Notes: generated from the sequence alone by a model not told the origin. Counted from the first letter of the stretch, positions 34,132 to 52,726 are shown. The stretch: 64,000 nt of DNA from Pseudomonas allokribbensis (GCF_014863605.1 NZ_CP062252.1:877001-941000); one strand, 5' to 3'. Translations and numbers: made by a program.

Positions 34132-35805
34132 TTAAACCTTTGCGGTAACGACCATCTTCTTGGCGTGCGCCAGAGACTCTTTGGTCAGATCAATGCCGCC
34201 GAGCATCCTTGCGACTTCTTCTATGCGGTCATTTTTGCTCAGCTTCGAGACGGCGGTGTGCGTCGCCTGCTCGCCTCGCACCTTGTGCACGAACAGATGC
34301 TGATGACCCTGTGCGGCCACTTGCGGCAAGTGCGTAACGGTCAGTACTTGTCCGCGTTCGCCCAGGCGCCGCAATAGCTGGCCGACAATCTCGGCTGTCG
34401 GACCTCCGATGCCCACGTCCACTTCGTCGAATACCAGGGTCGGCACGCGCGAGGTCTGGGCGGTGATGACCTGAATCGCCAGGCTGATCCGAGAGAGTTC
34501 GCCGCCGGATGCCACTTTGGCCAAGGCCTTCAAGGGTTGGCCGGGGTTGGCGCTGACCAGCAGTTCGACTTGTTCGAGGCCGTTGGGCAGGAGTTCGCCG
34601 CTGGCGTTGGGACGCAGCTCTATGGTGAAGCGTCCGCCAGGCATGCCGAGGCGTTGAATCTCCTGTTCGACCGCGCTGGCCAGACTGCCTGCAGCCTGAT
34701 GGCGCAGATCACTCAGTTCGCGGGCCTTTTCCTGGTAGTGGCGGGCGTACGAAGCAAGTTCTTCGCCCAGGCGCTCGATGGATTCGTCGTTGGCATTGAG
34801 GGTTTCAATTTCATCCAGCAGTTTTTGCTGCATCTCGGCGACTTCCGTCGGCTGGATCCGGTGCTTGCGTGCCAGGGTGTAAATGGCGTCCAGACGTTCT
34901 TCCAGATACTGCAGGCGCGCCGGATCGGCGTCGAAGTTGTCGAGGAAGCGGTTGAGCTCGCCGACAGCCTCTTCGACCTGGATCTGCGCACTGGTCAGCA
35001 AGCTGCTGGCTTCGCCCAGGGCGCCGATCGAGTTGTTCACGCTCGACAGGCGATTGAGGCTGGCGGTCAGTGCATTCAGCACATTGCCGGAATCACTTTC
35101 ACTGCACTGCTCGACCACTTGCCGGCAGATGCCCAGCAGGGTTTCGGCGTTGGTCAGGTTCTTGTGTTCCTGCTCCAGATCTTCCAGTTCGTTCTCGCCG
35201 AGACCGAGGTTCTCCAGTTCTTCGAGCTGATAGCTGAGCAGTTGATGACGGGCGCGCTGTTCGTCACCGGAGTTGGACAGGCGCTCCAGCTCCAGGCGGG
35301 TCTGGCGCCAGCGCTGGGCGGCCAGTTGTACCTGGCGGGCCAGATCGGTGGCGCCGGCGTATTCGTCGAGCAGGCGACGGTGGGTATCCGTCTTGAGCAG
35401 GGATTGGTGTTCGTGCTGGCTGTGGATGTCGATCAGCAGCTCGCCGAGGGCCTTGAGGTCGCCGAGCGGGCAGGGCGTGCCGTTGATATAGCCACGGGAG
35501 CGGCCTTCCGAGGTGATGACCCGGCGAAGGATGCACGGGCCGTCGATTTCCAGGTCGCGCTCGGCCAGCCAGGCGCTGGCTTCGGGAATGTCGGCCAGGT
35601 CGAAGGTCGCCAGGATATCGGCCTTGTCGGCGCCCGGGCGAACCACGCCGCTGTCGGCGCGATCGCCAAGGGTCAGGCCCAGCGCGTCGAGCATGATCGA
35701 CTTGCCGGCGCCGGTTTCCCCGGTAATCACGCTCATCCCGCGATCGAGTTCGAGATCGAGATGTTCAACGATGGCGTAGTTGTGTACGGACAGGTGCACC
35801 AGCAT
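34132..35805 (-). CDS. recN: DNA repair protein RecN
   Basis: A 557-residue SMC-like ATPase in double-strand break repair. Walker A GETGAGKS at 29-36, the signature/ABC region SGGELSRISLAIQV near 430 and Walker B TLVFDEVDVGIGG near 460, with long coiled coils between, fit the family. A LexA box lies 25 bases upstream, so it is SOS-induced. It is transcribed alone toward fur. Confidence 0.97.
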   Translation of the reverse strand: MLVHLSVHNYAIVEHLDLELDRGMSVITGETGAGKSIMLDALGLTLGDRADSGVVRPGADKADILATFDLADIPEASAWLAERDLEIDGPCILRRVITSEGRSRGYINGTPCPLGDLKALGELLIDIHSQHEHQSLLKTDTHRRLLDEYAGATDLARQVQLAAQRWRQTRLELERLSNSGDEQRARHQLLSYQLEELENLGLGENELEDLEQEHKNLTNAETLLGICRQVVEQCSESDSGNVLNALTASLNRLSSVNNSIGALGEASSLLTSAQIQVEEAVGELNRFLDNFDADPARLQYLEERLDAIYTLARKHRIQPTEVAEMQQKLLDEIETLNANDESIERLGEELASYARHYQEKARELSDLRHQAAGSLASAVEQEIQRLGMPGGRFTIELRPNASGELLPNGLEQVELLVSANPGQPLKALAKVASGGELSRISLAIQVITAQTSRVPTLVFDEVDVGIGGPTAEIVGQLLRRLGERGQVLTVTHLPQVAAQGHQHLFVHKVRGEQATHTAVSKLSKNDRIEEVARMLGGIDLTKESLAHAKKMVVTAKV

Positions 35806-35829
35806 AAAGGCCGCTCCCAGGCTTTAGGT

Positions 35830-35845
35830 CTGGTTATTTATACAG
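35830..35845 (-). promoter_or_regulatory. LexA box of recN
   Basis: On the minus strand CTGTATAAATAACCAG fits CTG-N10-CAG and 13-14 of 16 consensus positions. It is placed to block the recN promoter. Confidence 0.85.
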
Positions 35846-35964
35846 TGTTTTGTTTCGGCCTGACAATGCCCTCGCTTAGCTCGATTGGCTTGATCCGATC
35901 AAATGCTTATCGCGCCCGGGAATGACAATGCAGCACTTTTTTGTAGGGTTAATCATTGTCAGCC

Positions 35965-35993
35965 CTTGAAGCCTGATTTTGCGGCCCCATATA
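35965..35993 (+). promoter_or_regulatory. Sigma-32 (heat shock) promoter of grpE-dnaK
   Basis: CTTGAA (35965-35970), a 14-base spacer and CCCCATATA (35985-35993) match the RpoH consensus very closely, 52 bases before grpE. Confidence 0.88.
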
Positions 35994-36045
35994 CCGGGGC
36001 AGAAGCGCGAGTCGAGCTCGCGGACGTTATTGAAAGGAGAATTCT

Positions 36046-36615
36046 ATGGCTGACGAACAGACAGTAGATACGCAAAAAGCAGAAGCCAATCAGGCGCCCG
36101 AGACTGCGGGTGATGACCTGGCGACCCGTGTACAAGTGCTCGAAGAGCAATTGGCCGCCGCGCAGGATCAATCTCTGCGCGTAGCTGCCGATCTGCAGAA
36201 CGTCCGCCGCCGTGCCGAGCAGGACGTCGAAAAGGCTCACAAGTTTGCGCTGGAAAAATTCGCCGGCGACCTGCTGCCGATCGTCGACAGTCTGGAGCGC
36301 GGCCTCGAGCTGTCGAATCCGGACGACGAAAGCATCCGTCCGATGCGCGAAGGCATCGAGCTGACCCTGAAAATGTTTCACGACACCCTCGCGCGTTATC
36401 AGCTTGTAGCTGTCAGCCCGCAGGAAGGCGAGCCGTTCAACGCAGTGGAACATCAGGCAATGGCCATGCAGGAAAGTGCTGATCTGGAGCCGAACAGCAT
36501 TCTGAAGGTGTTCCAGAAGGGCTACCAGCTCAACGGTCGTCTGCTGCGTCCGGCAATGGTCGTGGTCAGCAAGGCGCCAGCACCCGTTTCGCCTTCGATT
36601 GACGAGAAGGCTTGA
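36046..36615 (+). CDS. grpE: Nucleotide exchange factor GrpE
   Basis: A 189-residue co-chaperone that releases ADP from DnaK. An acidic N-terminus leads into a long dimerising helix (about 25-90, [20 protein letters not shown]) and the C-terminal beta domain with FNAVEHQAM and [25 protein letters not shown] precedes the ATG. It is first in grpE-dnaK-dnaJ under a sigma-32 promoter. Confidence 0.97.
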   Translation: MADEQTVDTQKAEANQAPETAGDDLATRVQVLEEQLAAAQDQSLRVAADLQNVRRRAEQDVEKAHKFALEKFAGDLLPIVDSLERGLELSNPDDESIRPMREGIELTLKMFHDTLARYQLVAVSPQEGEPFNAVEHQAMAMQESADLEPNSILKVFQKGYQLNGRLLRPAMVVVSKAPAPVSPSIDEKA

Positions 36616-36717
36616 AATTAGCCGCAAGGCCCCCATTTAGAAGTCAAGCGTTTAAGTGCTACCGCAGTTGGCCACAACCGCTGCGGCAACCAAATCCAAA
36701 GTTTCGGGAGAGTTAAC

Positions 36718-38634
<1,917 letters not shown>

Positions 38635-38688
38635 GTTGTTGGTCGGCCGGTTGACTGCCTTTGGGCACTGACTGGTAGGATGTCGCCG

Positions 38689-38708
38689 CGCGGGAGCTTG
38701 CTCCCGCG
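38689..38708. repeat. Solitary REP-like hairpin between dnaK and dnaJ
   Basis: CGCGGGAG-CTTG-CTCCCGCG. The GGGAGCTTGCTCCC core is a frequent intergenic palindrome of fluorescent pseudomonads. It may stabilise the dnaK transcript end. Confidence 0.7.
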
Positions 38709-38930
38709 TTGGCGTATCTGGAATACGCGAATTTTTACAGCATGCGACAAGCTTCGTGTGTTGGTGGCATGGCCGGAAATGCTCCTGCTTTTCGAGCTGA
38801 AAGTGCCGCATGAATCAAAGACCAGGATCGTTGAATTGACGTGAGTTGGGTCCGGGCCTGTATTGGGGCTCAACGAGTTTGGCGAAGCTCAGGAGGGGTT
38901 TGCCGAACGTCCTTAAGAGTGCAAAGACTT

Positions 38931-40055
38931 ATGGCAAAGCGTGACTATTACGAAGTGTTGGGTGTTGAGCGCGGCTCAAGCGAAGCAGACCTGAAAAAGG
39001 CCTATCGCCGTCTGGCGATGAAGCATCACCCGGACCGTAATCCCGATGACAAAGCGTCGGAAGAACTGTTCAAGGAGGCCAACGAGGCCTACGAAGTATT
39101 GTCCGATTCCAGCAAGCGTGCGGCGTACGATCAGTACGGCCATGCCGGCGTCGACCCGAGCATGGGCGGCGGCGGTGCAGGCTTTGGCGGTCAGAACTTC
39201 TCTGACATCTTCGGCGATGTCTTCAGTGACTTCTTCGGTGGCGGTCGCGGCGGTTCCCGTGGCGGCGCCCAGCGCGGTAGCGATTTGCGCTACACCCTGG
39301 AGCTGAACCTGGAAGAAGCGGTGCGCGGTACAACCGTGAATATCCGCGTTCCGACGCTGGTCAACTGCAAGCCGTGCGATGGTTCGGGCGCCAAGAAAGG
39401 TTCGTCGCCATCGACGTGCCCGACGTGCGGCGGCATCGGCCAGGTGCGCATGCAGCAGGGCTTCTTCTCCGTGCAGCAGACCTGCCCGCGCTGCCATGGT
39501 CAGGGCAAGATCATTTCCGACCCGTGCGACTCCTGCCACGGTGACGGTCGCGTCGAAGAGTACAAAACCCTCTCCGTCAAAGTGCCGGCCGGTGTCGACA
39601 CCGGTGACCGCATTCGTCTGTCCGGCGAAGGCGAGGCGGGTACTCAGGGTGGGCCGACTGGCGACCTGTACGTGGTGATCAACGTGCGCGAGCACGCGAT
39701 CTTCCAGCGTGACGGCAAGCACCTGTTCTGCGAAGTGCCGATCAGCTTTGTCGATGCGGCGCTGGGTGGCGAGCTGGAAATCCCGACCCTCGACGGTCGC
39801 GTCAAGCTGAAGATCCCCGAGGGGACTCAGACCGGCAAGCAATTCCGTGTGCGTGGCAAAGGTGTGGCGCCGGTGCGTGGTGGCGGTGCAGGTGATCTGA
39901 TGTGCCGTGTAGCGGTCGAGACCCCGGTCAACCTGAATCGTCGTCAGCGTGAGTTGCTCGAAGAATTCCGCAGCTCCCTGGCGGACGACAACAGCCACTC
40001 GCCGAAAACCACCGGTTGGTTCGATGGCGTGAAGCGCTTCTTCGGCGATCTGTAA
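38931..40055 (+). CDS. dnaJ: Chaperone DnaJ (Hsp40)
   Basis: A 374-residue class I J-protein: J domain with HPD (MKHHPDRN near 30), a Gly/Phe-rich linker, four CxxCxGxG zinc repeats ([40 protein letters not shown]) and the C-terminal substrate domains. The start at 38931 gives the conserved [12 protein letters not shown]; the open frame upstream is not coding. It stimulates the DnaK ATPase. Confidence 0.97.
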   Translation: MAKRDYYEVLGVERGSSEADLKKAYRRLAMKHHPDRNPDDKASEELFKEANEAYEVLSDSSKRAAYDQYGHAGVDPSMGGGGAGFGGQNFSDIFGDVFSDFFGGGRGGSRGGAQRGSDLRYTLELNLEEAVRGTTVNIRVPTLVNCKPCDGSGAKKGSSPSTCPTCGGIGQVRMQQGFFSVQQTCPRCHGQGKIISDPCDSCHGDGRVEEYKTLSVKVPAGVDTGDRIRLSGEGEAGTQGGPTGDLYVVINVREHAIFQRDGKHLFCEVPISFVDAALGGELEIPTLDGRVKLKIPEGTQTGKQFRVRGKGVAPVRGGGAGDLMCRVAVETPVNLNRRQRELLEEFRSSLADDNSHSPKTTGWFDGVKRFFGDL

Positions 40056-40871
<816 letters not shown>

Positions 40872-40884
40872 GCCTTGCTTGAAC

Positions 40885-40915
40885 CCGGCGCAAACGCCCT
40901 GTTTGCGCCGGTTTT
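40885..40915 (+). terminator. Intrinsic terminator after dapB
   Basis: An 11-bp stem CCGGCGCAAAC/GTTTGCGCCGG with a 5-base loop, then TTTT. Confidence 0.92.
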
Positions 40916-41009
40916 ACTCCGCCCGGCGACGCCCTGTCGCATTCTCCGGCCTTTCAGGCTCATTGGCGGTAGACCAAAAATCCCTTTTTCTGTAAGCTAC
41001 AGCTTTAGT

Positions 41010-41132
41010 GTGTCCACTAAAAGCGCGCAGAATAATTCAGTGAAGAAGCGGGGTGACGTGTCCATACGTCACTCCGCTTTTTTACAACCTGCGATTGCCC
41101 TTTCATGCGTTATTTACGGGAGGTCTTCTTGA
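41010..41132 (+). CDS. Possible carA leader frame
   Basis: A 40-codon frame starts at GTG 41010. It runs through the leader terminator and ends in a TGA that overlaps the TTG start of carA. No clear ribosome site is seen. If translated, ribosome position could decide whether the terminator forms. An 11-codon frame starting two bases earlier is an alternative. Leader translation and attenuation have been described for Pseudomonas carAB, from memory. Low confidence. Confidence 0.3.
   Translation: MSTKSAQNNSVKKRGDVSIRHSAFLQPAIALSCVIYGRSS
41046..41083 (+). terminator. Attenuator-like terminator in the carA leader
   Basis: A 14-bp stem (41046-41059 with 41066-41079, one G-T pair), a 6-base loop and T6, lying 46 bases before the carA start and not after a gene. 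This suggests control of carAB by premature termination. Confidence 0.85.
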
Positions 41133-42265
41133 CTAAGCCAGCCATACTCGCCCTTGCTGATGGCAGCATTTTTCGCGGCGAAGCCATTGGAGCCGACGGT
41201 CAGACCGTTGGTGAGGTGGTGTTCAACACCGCAATGACCGGCTATCAGGAAATCCTTACCGATCCTTCCTACGCCCAACAGATCGTTACCCTGACTTACC
41301 CGCACATCGGCAACACCGGCACCACGCCGGAAGACGCCGAGTCCGACCGCGTCTGGTCCGCTGGCCTGGTCATCCGTGACCTGCCGCTGGTAGCGAGCAA
41401 CTGGCGTAACACGATGTCCCTGTCCGACTACCTGAAAGCCAACAATGTTGTGGCGATCGCTGGTATCGACACCCGTCGCCTGACTCGCATCCTGCGTGAA
41501 AAAGGCGCACAGAACGGCTGCATCATGGCCGGCGACAACATCTCCGAAGCCGCTGCCATTGCTGCCGCACAAGGCTTCCCGGGCCTGAAGGGCATGGACC
41601 TGGCGAAAGTCGTCAGCACCAAGACCCAATACGAGTGGCGCTCCACTGTCTGGGATCTGAAAACCGACAGCCACGCGACCATCGAAGCCTCCGAGTTGCC
41701 TTACCACGTGGTTGCCTACGACTACGGCGTCAAGGTCAACATCCTGCGCATGCTGGTCGAGCGCGGCTGCCGCGTCACCGTAGTGCCGGCGCAAACCCCG
41801 GCTGCCGACGTACTGGCCCTGAAGCCGGACGGCGTGTTCCTGTCCAACGGCCCTGGTGACCCGGAGCCTTGCGACTATGCGATCAAGGCAATCAAGGAAG
41901 TGCTGGAAACCGAAATTCCGGTCTTCGGTATCTGCCTCGGCCACCAGCTGCTGGCTCTGGCCTCCGGCGCCAAGACCCTGAAAATGGGCCACGGCCACCA
42001 CGGTGCCAACCACCCGGTACAGGATCTGGACACGGGCGTCGTGATGATCACCAGCCAGAACCACGGTTTTGCGGTTGACGAAGCGACCCTGCCAGCCAAC
42101 GTTCGCGCGATCCACAAATCGCTGTTCGACGGCACCCTGCAAGGCATCGAGCGCACCGACAAGAGCGCGTTCAGCTTCCAGGGTCACCCTGAAGCGAGCC
42201 CGGGCCCGAACGATGTGGCGCCACTGTTTGACCGCTTCATCAACGAGATGGCCAAGCGACGCTAA
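41129..42265 (+). CDS. carA: Carbamoyl-phosphate synthase small chain
   Basis: A 378-residue glutaminase subunit that supplies ammonia for carbamoyl phosphate (arginine and pyrimidine synthesis). The start is TTG at 41129, directly after GGGAGG, giving [18 protein letters not shown]. An ATG at 41105 in frame has no ribosome site. The glutamine amidotransferase motif [12 protein letters not shown] (active Cys) and the His-Glu pair [10 protein letters not shown] are intact. carB follows after 126 bases containing a GC-rich hairpin (about 42291-42335). Confidence 0.96.
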   Translation: MTKPAILALADGSIFRGEAIGADGQTVGEVVFNTAMTGYQEILTDPSYAQQIVTLTYPHIGNTGTTPEDAESDRVWSAGLVIRDLPLVASNWRNTMSLSDYLKANNVVAIAGIDTRRLTRILREKGAQNGCIMAGDNISEAAAIAAAQGFPGLKGMDLAKVVSTKTQYEWRSTVWDLKTDSHATIEASELPYHVVAYDYGVKVNILRMLVERGCRVTVVPAQTPAADVLALKPDGVFLSNGPGDPEPCDYAIKAIKEVLETEIPVFGICLGHQLLALASGAKTLKMGHGHHGANHPVQDLDTGVVMITSQNHGFAVDEATLPANVRAIHKSLFDGTLQGIERTDKSAFSFQGHPEASPGPNDVAPLFDRFINEMAKRR

Positions 42266-42391
42266 GCGTTCGCCTTGAGACTGTAGCGAGAAGCCCCTCG
42301 AGGGCGGCCCCGAAACCGGCGGCCCCCTCGGGACTTCAGAAATCGATCAAGACGGCTTGCCGACTGACCTGCGGATTTGAGTGACAAACCC

Positions 42392-45609
<3,218 letters not shown>

Positions 45610-45613
<4 letters not shown>

Positions 45614-46092
45614 GCATAACCAAGTACCCGATGACTGTTCAGGGCGCTCGCGCCCTGGAAGAAGAACATACTCACCTGACCAAGGTCGTTCGTCCGAAGC
45701 TCAGCCAGGACATCGGTACGGCCCGCGAGTTGGGTGACTTGAAGGAAAACGCTGAATACCATGCTGCCCGCGAACAGCAGGGCATGGTCGAGGCGCGCAT
45801 CCGTGACATCGAAGGCCGGATCCAGAATCAGGTCGTGATTGATGTCACGACCATTCCTCACACGGGCAAAGTGATTTTCGGCACCACCGTTGAAATCGCC
45901 AACGTCGAGACTGATGAGAGCGTCACTTACCACATCGTTGGTGAGGATGAAGCAGACTTCAAACTCGGCAAGATTTCGGTCGGTTCGCCTCTGGCCCGTG
46001 CCCTGATCGGCAAGGAAGAGGGCGACGTCGTTGCCGTGAAAACGCCTGGTGGCGTTATCGAGTACGAGATTGTCGAAGTCCGTCACATCTGA
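45610..46092 (+). CDS. greA: Transcription elongation factor GreA
   Basis: A 160-residue factor that stimulates cleavage in backtracked RNA polymerase. The N-terminal coiled coil carries the catalytic acidic tip ([18 protein letters not shown] near 40-57). The C-terminal FKBP-like domain has the GEDEADF and [16 protein letters not shown] motifs. It is coupled to carB by an ATGA overlap, the usual Pseudomonas order. Confidence 0.98.
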
Positions 46093-46097
46093 AACAG

Positions 46098-46120
46098 GGC
46101 GCCCGCTGCATGCGGGCGCC
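46098..46120 (+). other. 9-bp GC hairpin directly before the DUF4149 start
   Basis: GGCGCCCGC/GCGGGCGCC with a TGCAT loop ends at the base before the ATG at 46121. It may be the greA transcript end, but it occupies the place of a ribosome site. Confidence 0.7.
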
Positions 46121-46525
46121 ATGCTCTGGCAGTTGACCCAGATGTTGTGGGTCGGCGGATTATGGCTGGTGCACCTTGGTCTGCGGCCGGTGCTGGGCAA
46201 GATTGGCCTGGCGCCGCTGCTGATCGACGAAGTCGCCAGTGCGTTTGAAGTGCCGGTGGTGGGTTTCGCCGCCGCGTGCGTGATTTTTCAGGCTTTGGTG
46301 CTGGTTCAGGCCGAAGGCCTTGCCAGTCTATGGCGGGATTTTCGCGGGCAAGTGCTGTTGATGGCGTTGTATGCGAGTGCGATGTATATCGCAGTGCGTG
46401 TCGGCTGGCCGGATGCGCAGCGCTGGCAGGTGTTCAGCTATCTTGTTCTGGGGTTTTCCGGGCTGGTGCTGGTGTTGCAGCCGGTGCCGGGATGGAGTGG
46501 CAGGGTGCGCGAAGCACACCCTTGA
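46121..46525 (+). CDS. DUF4149 domain membrane protein
   Basis: A 134-residue protein with four hydrophobic segments (about 5-25, 45-65, 77-95, 103-122), in the pattern of DUF4149 proteins that follow greA in Pseudomonas. The function is unknown. The start is uncertain: the ATG at 46121 is the foot of a GC hairpin without a visible ribosome site, and a second in-frame ATG lies at 46142. Translation may depend on readthrough from greA. Confidence 0.8.
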   Translation: MLWQLTQMLWVGGLWLVHLGLRPVLGKIGLAPLLIDEVASAFEVPVVGFAAACVIFQALVLVQAEGLASLWRDFRGQVLLMALYASAMYIAVRVGWPDAQRWQVFSYLVLGFSGLVLVLQPVPGWSGRVREAHP

Positions 46526-46534
46526 CCCTTGCCA

Positions 46535-46843
46535 TCACTTGAAGCGATGGACGTTCGACAGCTGCTTGTTGACGCTGAAGTTCTTGCGGTAAATCAGTGC
46601 CATCTTGCCGATGACCTGAACCAGATCGGCCTTGCCGACCTTGCACAGCTCTGCAATGGACGCCAGGCGTGCTTCGCGATCGAGGATGTTGAGCTTGATC
46701 TTGATCAGCTCGTGATCCGCCAATGCGCGTTCGAGTTCGGCTAAAACACCCTCAGTCAAACCGTTGTCAGCCACAGTCAAAACTGGTTTCAGGTGGTGAC
46801 CGATGGATTTGTACTGTTTCTTCTGCTCTGGAGTGAGCGGCAT
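46535..46843 (-). CDS. yhbY: YhbY family RNA-binding protein
   Basis: A 102-residue CRM-domain protein (LTPEQKKQYKSIGHHLKPVL, then GLTEGVLAELERALADHELIKI and the GK-x-D loop). The E. coli homologue associates with 50S precursors and helps ribosome assembly. It is divergent from rlmE, which also acts on the 50S subunit; this pair is conserved. The ATG follows AAAGGGTCAGATT. Confidence 0.93.
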   Translation of the reverse strand: MPLTPEQKKQYKSIGHHLKPVLTVADNGLTEGVLAELERALADHELIKIKLNILDREARLASIAELCKVGKADLVQVIGKMALIYRKNFSVNKQLSNVHRFK

Positions 46844-46944
46844 AATCTGACCCTTTCGTCTGGATTCTGTAAAATGGCGGCCATTTTACCCGAGGGCTCG
46901 TGGATCCGCCCAATTAATCACGACCCTAATCAACGAGGTGCCCA

Positions 46945-47574
46945 ATGGCGCGTTCCAAGACAAGCCTTGGTTGGCTGAAACGACATGTCAACGATCCCTA
47001 TGTGAAGCAAGCGCAGAAGGATGGCTACCGCTCGCGTGCGAGTTACAAACTTCTGGAGATCCAGGAGAAATACAAGCTGATCCGTCCGGGCATGAGCGTC
47101 GTCGACCTCGGCGCGGCGCCTGGTGGCTGGTCGCAGGTCACCAGTCGGCTGATCGGTGGTCAGGGGCGACTGATCGCCTCGGACATCCTGGAAATGGACA
47201 GCATTCCGGACGTGACCTTTATCCAGGGTGACTTCACCGAGGACGCAGTGCTCGCTCAGATCCTTGAGGCCGTGGGTAATTCGCAGGTGGACCTTGTGAT
47301 TTCCGATATGGCCCCCAATATGAGTGGTACGCCTGAAGTGGATATGCCAAAAGCCATGTTTCTTTGCGAACTGGCGCTTGATCTGGCGGAGCGGATACTC
47401 AAGCCGGGTGGCAATTTCGTGATCAAGATTTTTCAGGGCGAAGGGTTTGATGTTTACCTGAAGGATGCTCGTCGGAAATTCGACAAGATCCAGATGATCA
47501 AGCCGGACTCTTCCCGTGGCAGCTCCCGAGAGCAATATATGCTGGCTTGGGGTTATCGCGGTCGTAGCGAGTAA
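46945..47574 (+). CDS. rlmE: 23S rRNA (uridine-2'-O-)-methyltransferase RlmE/FtsJ
   Basis: A 209-residue methyltransferase for U2552 of 23S rRNA in the peptidyl-transferase A loop. The SAM-binding [15 protein letters not shown] near 52-66 and the K-D-K-E catalytic set (K37 region, D121 in SDMAPN, K162 in FVIKIFQG, E196 in SSREQYM) are present. Upstream of ftsH as in E. coli, with a 193-base gap. Confidence 0.96.
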   Translation: MARSKTSLGWLKRHVNDPYVKQAQKDGYRSRASYKLLEIQEKYKLIRPGMSVVDLGAAPGGWSQVTSRLIGGQGRLIASDILEMDSIPDVTFIQGDFTEDAVLAQILEAVGNSQVDLVISDMAPNMSGTPEVDMPKAMFLCELALDLAERILKPGGNFVIKIFQGEGFDVYLKDARRKFDKIQMIKPDSSRGSSREQYMLAWGYRGRSE

Positions 47575-47767
47575 AACGAGGTTTTTTGGCGGGGTGATAG
47601 GTTTTTCGTATTTCGCCCCGCGCGCATAAGCGAATATTGTGTAGAAAGTGTTTCACAAAGGGTTACAGACGGCGCCTGCCAGAGCTGTAGGTAATGTAGT
47701 AAGTTAGGCCGGTGAATATCATGCGAAGCGCGCGCCAGTAGCGGAGCTTGCTTCAGAGGGTAGTTAA

Positions 47768-49687
<1,920 letters not shown>

Positions 49688-49695
49688 GGTTTGAA

Positions 49696-50547
49696 ATGAC
49701 TTCTGTACAGTCCCTGACCCGGTTGCCTTGCGGCAACCGGGTTCTTGATTTGGCCCGGACGCATGTCATGGGCATTCTCAATGTCACTCCCGATTCCTTC
49801 TCCGATGGTGGCCGATACAGCCAGCTTGATGCGGCCTTGCGTCATGCCGAGGCGATGGTGTTGGCTGGCGCGACGCTGATTGATGTCGGCGGAGAGTCAA
49901 CGCGGCCTGGTGCGCGAGCGGTTTCACCGCTTGAGGAACTGGAGCGTGTGGCGCCAATCGTGGAACTGATCAATCGTGAGCTGGATGTGATCATCTCTGT
50001 CGATACGTCGACTCCAGCCGTCATGCGGGAAACCGCACGCCTGGGTGCCGGGTTGATCAACGACGTGCGGTCGCTTCGGCGTGACGGTGCGCTGGATGCC
50101 GCTGCGGCCACGGGGTTGCCGGTCTGTCTGATGCATATGCTGGGTGAGCCTGGTGACATGCAGGACAACCCGCAATATCAGGATGTCACCCGGGAAGTGG
50201 GTGAGTTTCTCGCCGAGCGTATGGAGCGATGCGCGTCGGCTGGCATACCTGCGGAGCGGATCATTCTCGATCCTGGCTTCGGTTTCGCCAAAACCCTGCA
50301 GCACAATCTAAGCTTGTTCAGGCATATGGATGCCCTTCATGCATTGGGGCGACCTCTGTTGGTCGGCGTCTCGCGAAAAAGCATGATCGGGCAGGCACTG
50401 AATCGCCCTGTGGGCGAGCGCCTGTATGGTGGTTTGGCCCTGGCTGCACTGGCGTCCGTCAAGGGCGCGCGTATATTGCGCGTCCATGATGTGGCAGAGA
50501 CGGTGGATGTCGTGCGGATGATCGCGGCCGTGGAATCAGCCGAATAA
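49696..50547 (+). CDS. folP: Dihydropteroate synthase
   Basis: A 283-residue folate-pathway enzyme (target of sulfonamides) joining p-aminobenzoate to the pterin. The TIM-barrel motifs are [17 protein letters not shown] near 18-32, [11 protein letters not shown] near 56-66 and DPGFGFAKT near 190. A 10-bp hairpin (CCCGGTTGCC/GGCAACCGGG, 49718-49742) lies inside the first codons. It lies eight bases after ftsH, the conserved ftsH-folP-glmM order. Confidence 0.97.
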   Translation: MTSVQSLTRLPCGNRVLDLARTHVMGILNVTPDSFSDGGRYSQLDAALRHAEAMVLAGATLIDVGGESTRPGARAVSPLEELERVAPIVELINRELDVIISVDTSTPAVMRETARLGAGLINDVRSLRRDGALDAAAATGLPVCLMHMLGEPGDMQDNPQYQDVTREVGEFLAERMERCASAGIPAERIILDPGFGFAKTLQHNLSLFRHMDALHALGRPLLVGVSRKSMIGQALNRPVGERLYGGLALAALASVKGARILRVHDVAETVDVVRMIAAVESAE

Positions 50548-50563
50548 GAATGATGGAGCACTT

Positions 50564-51901
50564 ATGAGCAAGAAATACTTTGGTACCGACGGTATTCGTG
50601 GTCGCGTCGGTGAGTACCCGATTACTCCGGATTTCATGCTCAAGCTTGGCTGGGCAGCAGGGATGGCATTCCGAAAAATGGGCGCCTGCAAGGTGCTCGT
50701 TGGCAAGGACACACGAATTTCCGGTTATATGTTCGAGTCGGCTCTGGAAGCCGGTCTCACATCGGCAGGTGCCGACGTGATGCTGCTCGGGCCGATGCCG
50801 ACGCCTGCTATCGCTTACCTGTCGCGCACATTCCAGGCTGAGGCCGGTATCGTGATCAGTGCTTCGCACAATCCTCACGACGATAACGGCATCAAGTTTT
50901 TCTCCGGTCGCGGCACCAAGTTGCCGGATGAGCTGGAGCTGATGATCGAAGAGCTGCTCGATACTCCAATGACAGTCGTCGAGTCGAGCAAGATCGGCAA
51001 GGTCTCGCGAATCAACGATGCGTCCGGTCGATACATCGAGTTCTGCAAGAGCAGCGTGCCGACCAACACCAGTTTTGCCGGTCTCAAGATCGTGATCGAC
51101 TGCGCGCACGGAGCAACCTACAAGGTCGCGCCGAGCGTCTTCCGTGAGTTGGGCGCCGAGGTTGTGGTGTTGTCCGCCCAGCCCAACGGCTTGAACATCA
51201 ACGACAACTGTGGCTCGACGCACATGGGGCCGTTGCAGGCGGCGGTGCTTTCCGAACACGCCGACCTGGGTATCGCTTTCGATGGCGATGGTGATCGGGT
51301 GTTGATGGTTGATCACACCGGTGCGGTTGTTGATGGCGATGAGCTGATTTTCATCATCGCGCGCGATCTGCATGAGCGCGGCAAGTTGCAGGGCGGCGTG
51401 GTCGGTACGCTGATGAGCAACTTGGGTCTGGAGTTGGCCCTGGCGGATCTGGGTATTCCTTTTGTGCGCGCAAATGTCGGCGACCGTTATGTGATTGCCG
51501 AGTTGCTGGAGCGTGATTGGCTGGTCGGTGGTGAGAACTCCGGGCATGTCGTCTGCTTCAATCACACCACAACGGGTGATGCGATCATCGCGGCGTTGCA
51601 GGTGTTGATGGCATTGAAAACCCGCAACGAAGGTCTGGCGCAAACCCGCCAGGCGCTGCGCAAGTGTCCTCAGGTGTTGATCAATGTGCGTTTTGGCGGC
51701 GGCGACAGTCCGCTCGACCACCCGGCTGTCAAGGAAGCCAGCAAGCGTGTAACCGAGGCGATGGCGGGTCGTGGCCGTGTGCTTCTGCGCAAGTCCGGGA
51801 CAGAGCCTCTGGTGCGTGTCATGGTCGAAGGCGAGGATGAAGCACAGGTTCGCAGCTATGCCGAAGAACTGGCAAAACTGGTAACTGAAGTTTCTGCCTG
51901 A
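50564..51901 (+). CDS. glmM: Phosphoglucosamine mutase
   Basis: A 445-residue alpha-D-phosphohexomutase that interconverts glucosamine-6- and 1-phosphate for UDP-GlcNAc. The catalytic phosphoserine is in [16 protein letters not shown] near residue 102, the metal loop is DGDGDR near 242, the sugar loop GGENSGH near 325 and the phosphate loop [11 protein letters not shown] near 415. A GAGCAC-type ribosome site precedes the ATG. Confidence 0.97.
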   Translation: MSKKYFGTDGIRGRVGEYPITPDFMLKLGWAAGMAFRKMGACKVLVGKDTRISGYMFESALEAGLTSAGADVMLLGPMPTPAIAYLSRTFQAEAGIVISASHNPHDDNGIKFFSGRGTKLPDELELMIEELLDTPMTVVESSKIGKVSRINDASGRYIEFCKSSVPTNTSFAGLKIVIDCAHGATYKVAPSVFRELGAEVVVLSAQPNGLNINDNCGSTHMGPLQAAVLSEHADLGIAFDGDGDRVLMVDHTGAVVDGDELIFIIARDLHERGKLQGGVVGTLMSNLGLELALADLGIPFVRANVGDRYVIAELLERDWLVGGENSGHVVCFNHTTTGDAIIAALQVLMALKTRNEGLAQTRQALRKCPQVLINVRFGGGDSPLDHPAVKEASKRVTEAMAGRGRVLLRKSGTEPLVRVMVEGEDEAQVRSYAEELAKLVTEVSA

Positions 51902-51966
51902 TACGGCTTGCCAGCCATGATTGTGTTGGGTAACATCTGCGCCCACTTTGACCGACGAGGTACAGC

Positions 51967-52722
51967 ATGCGTCGCCCTATGGTAGCTGGTAACTGGAAGA
52001 TGCACGGTACCCGCGCCAGCGTCGCTGAGCTGATCAACGGCCTTCGTCATCTGGCCTTGCCAAGCGGTGTTGATGTCGCGGTATTCCCGCCTTGTCTGCA
52101 TATCAATCAAGTGATTGATGGCTTGAAAGGAAAGTCGATTTCGGTCGGCGCGCAGAACTCTGCGGTGGAATCGATGCAAGGTGCATTGACCGGTGAAGTT
52201 GCACCGAGTCAGTTGGTGGATGCAGGTTGTTCCCTGGTGCTTGTCGGGCACTCCGAACGCCGCCAGATCATGGGCGAGCGAGATGGGATGCTGAATCGCA
52301 AGTTCGCAGCGGCGCAGGCATGTGGCTTGATTCCGGTGTTGTGTGTAGGGGAGACCCTGGAGCAACGCGAAGCTGGAAAAACTCTTGAGGTTGTCGGGCG
52401 TCAGCTGGGCTGTATCATAGAGGAGCTGGGTGTCGGTGCTTTTGCCAATGCAGTGATCGCTTACGAGCCGGTCTGGGCCATTGGTACCGGGCTGACTGCA
52501 ACGCCGCAACAGGCTCAGGATGTGCATAAGGCCATTCGCGAGCAGTTGGCGGCAGAGAATTCTGAAGTCGCACGAGGTGTGCGGCTTCTATACGGCGGCA
52601 GCGTGAAGGCGGCCAATGCGGTCGAACTGTTCGGCATGCCGGATATCGATGGGGGGCTCATTGGTGGAGCTTCCCTGAATGCAGATGAGTTCGGTGCGAT
52701 CTGTCGCGCCGCGGGAAACTGA
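51967..52722 (+). CDS. tpiA: Triosephosphate isomerase
   Basis: A 251-residue glycolytic TIM barrel. Substrate Lys is in AGNWKMHG (residue 11), the catalytic His in GHSERR near 95, and the catalytic Glu in [11 protein letters not shown] near 167. The loop-6 and GGSVKAAN phosphate regions are intact. Followed 4 bases later by secG, the usual Pseudomonas arrangement. Confidence 0.97.
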   Translation: MRRPMVAGNWKMHGTRASVAELINGLRHLALPSGVDVAVFPPCLHINQVIDGLKGKSISVGAQNSAVESMQGALTGEVAPSQLVDAGCSLVLVGHSERRQIMGERDGMLNRKFAAAQACGLIPVLCVGETLEQREAGKTLEVVGRQLGCIIEELGVGAFANAVIAYEPVWAIGTGLTATPQQAQDVHKAIREQLAAENSEVARGVRLLYGGSVKAANAVELFGMPDIDGGLIGGASLNADEFGAICRAAGN

Positions 52723-52726
52723 AAAA

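Noticed and set aside
49718..49742. Terminator between ftsH and folP
   Set aside because: The hairpin lies inside the first folP codons and has no T-run; folP is co-transcribed with ftsH in this conserved order.
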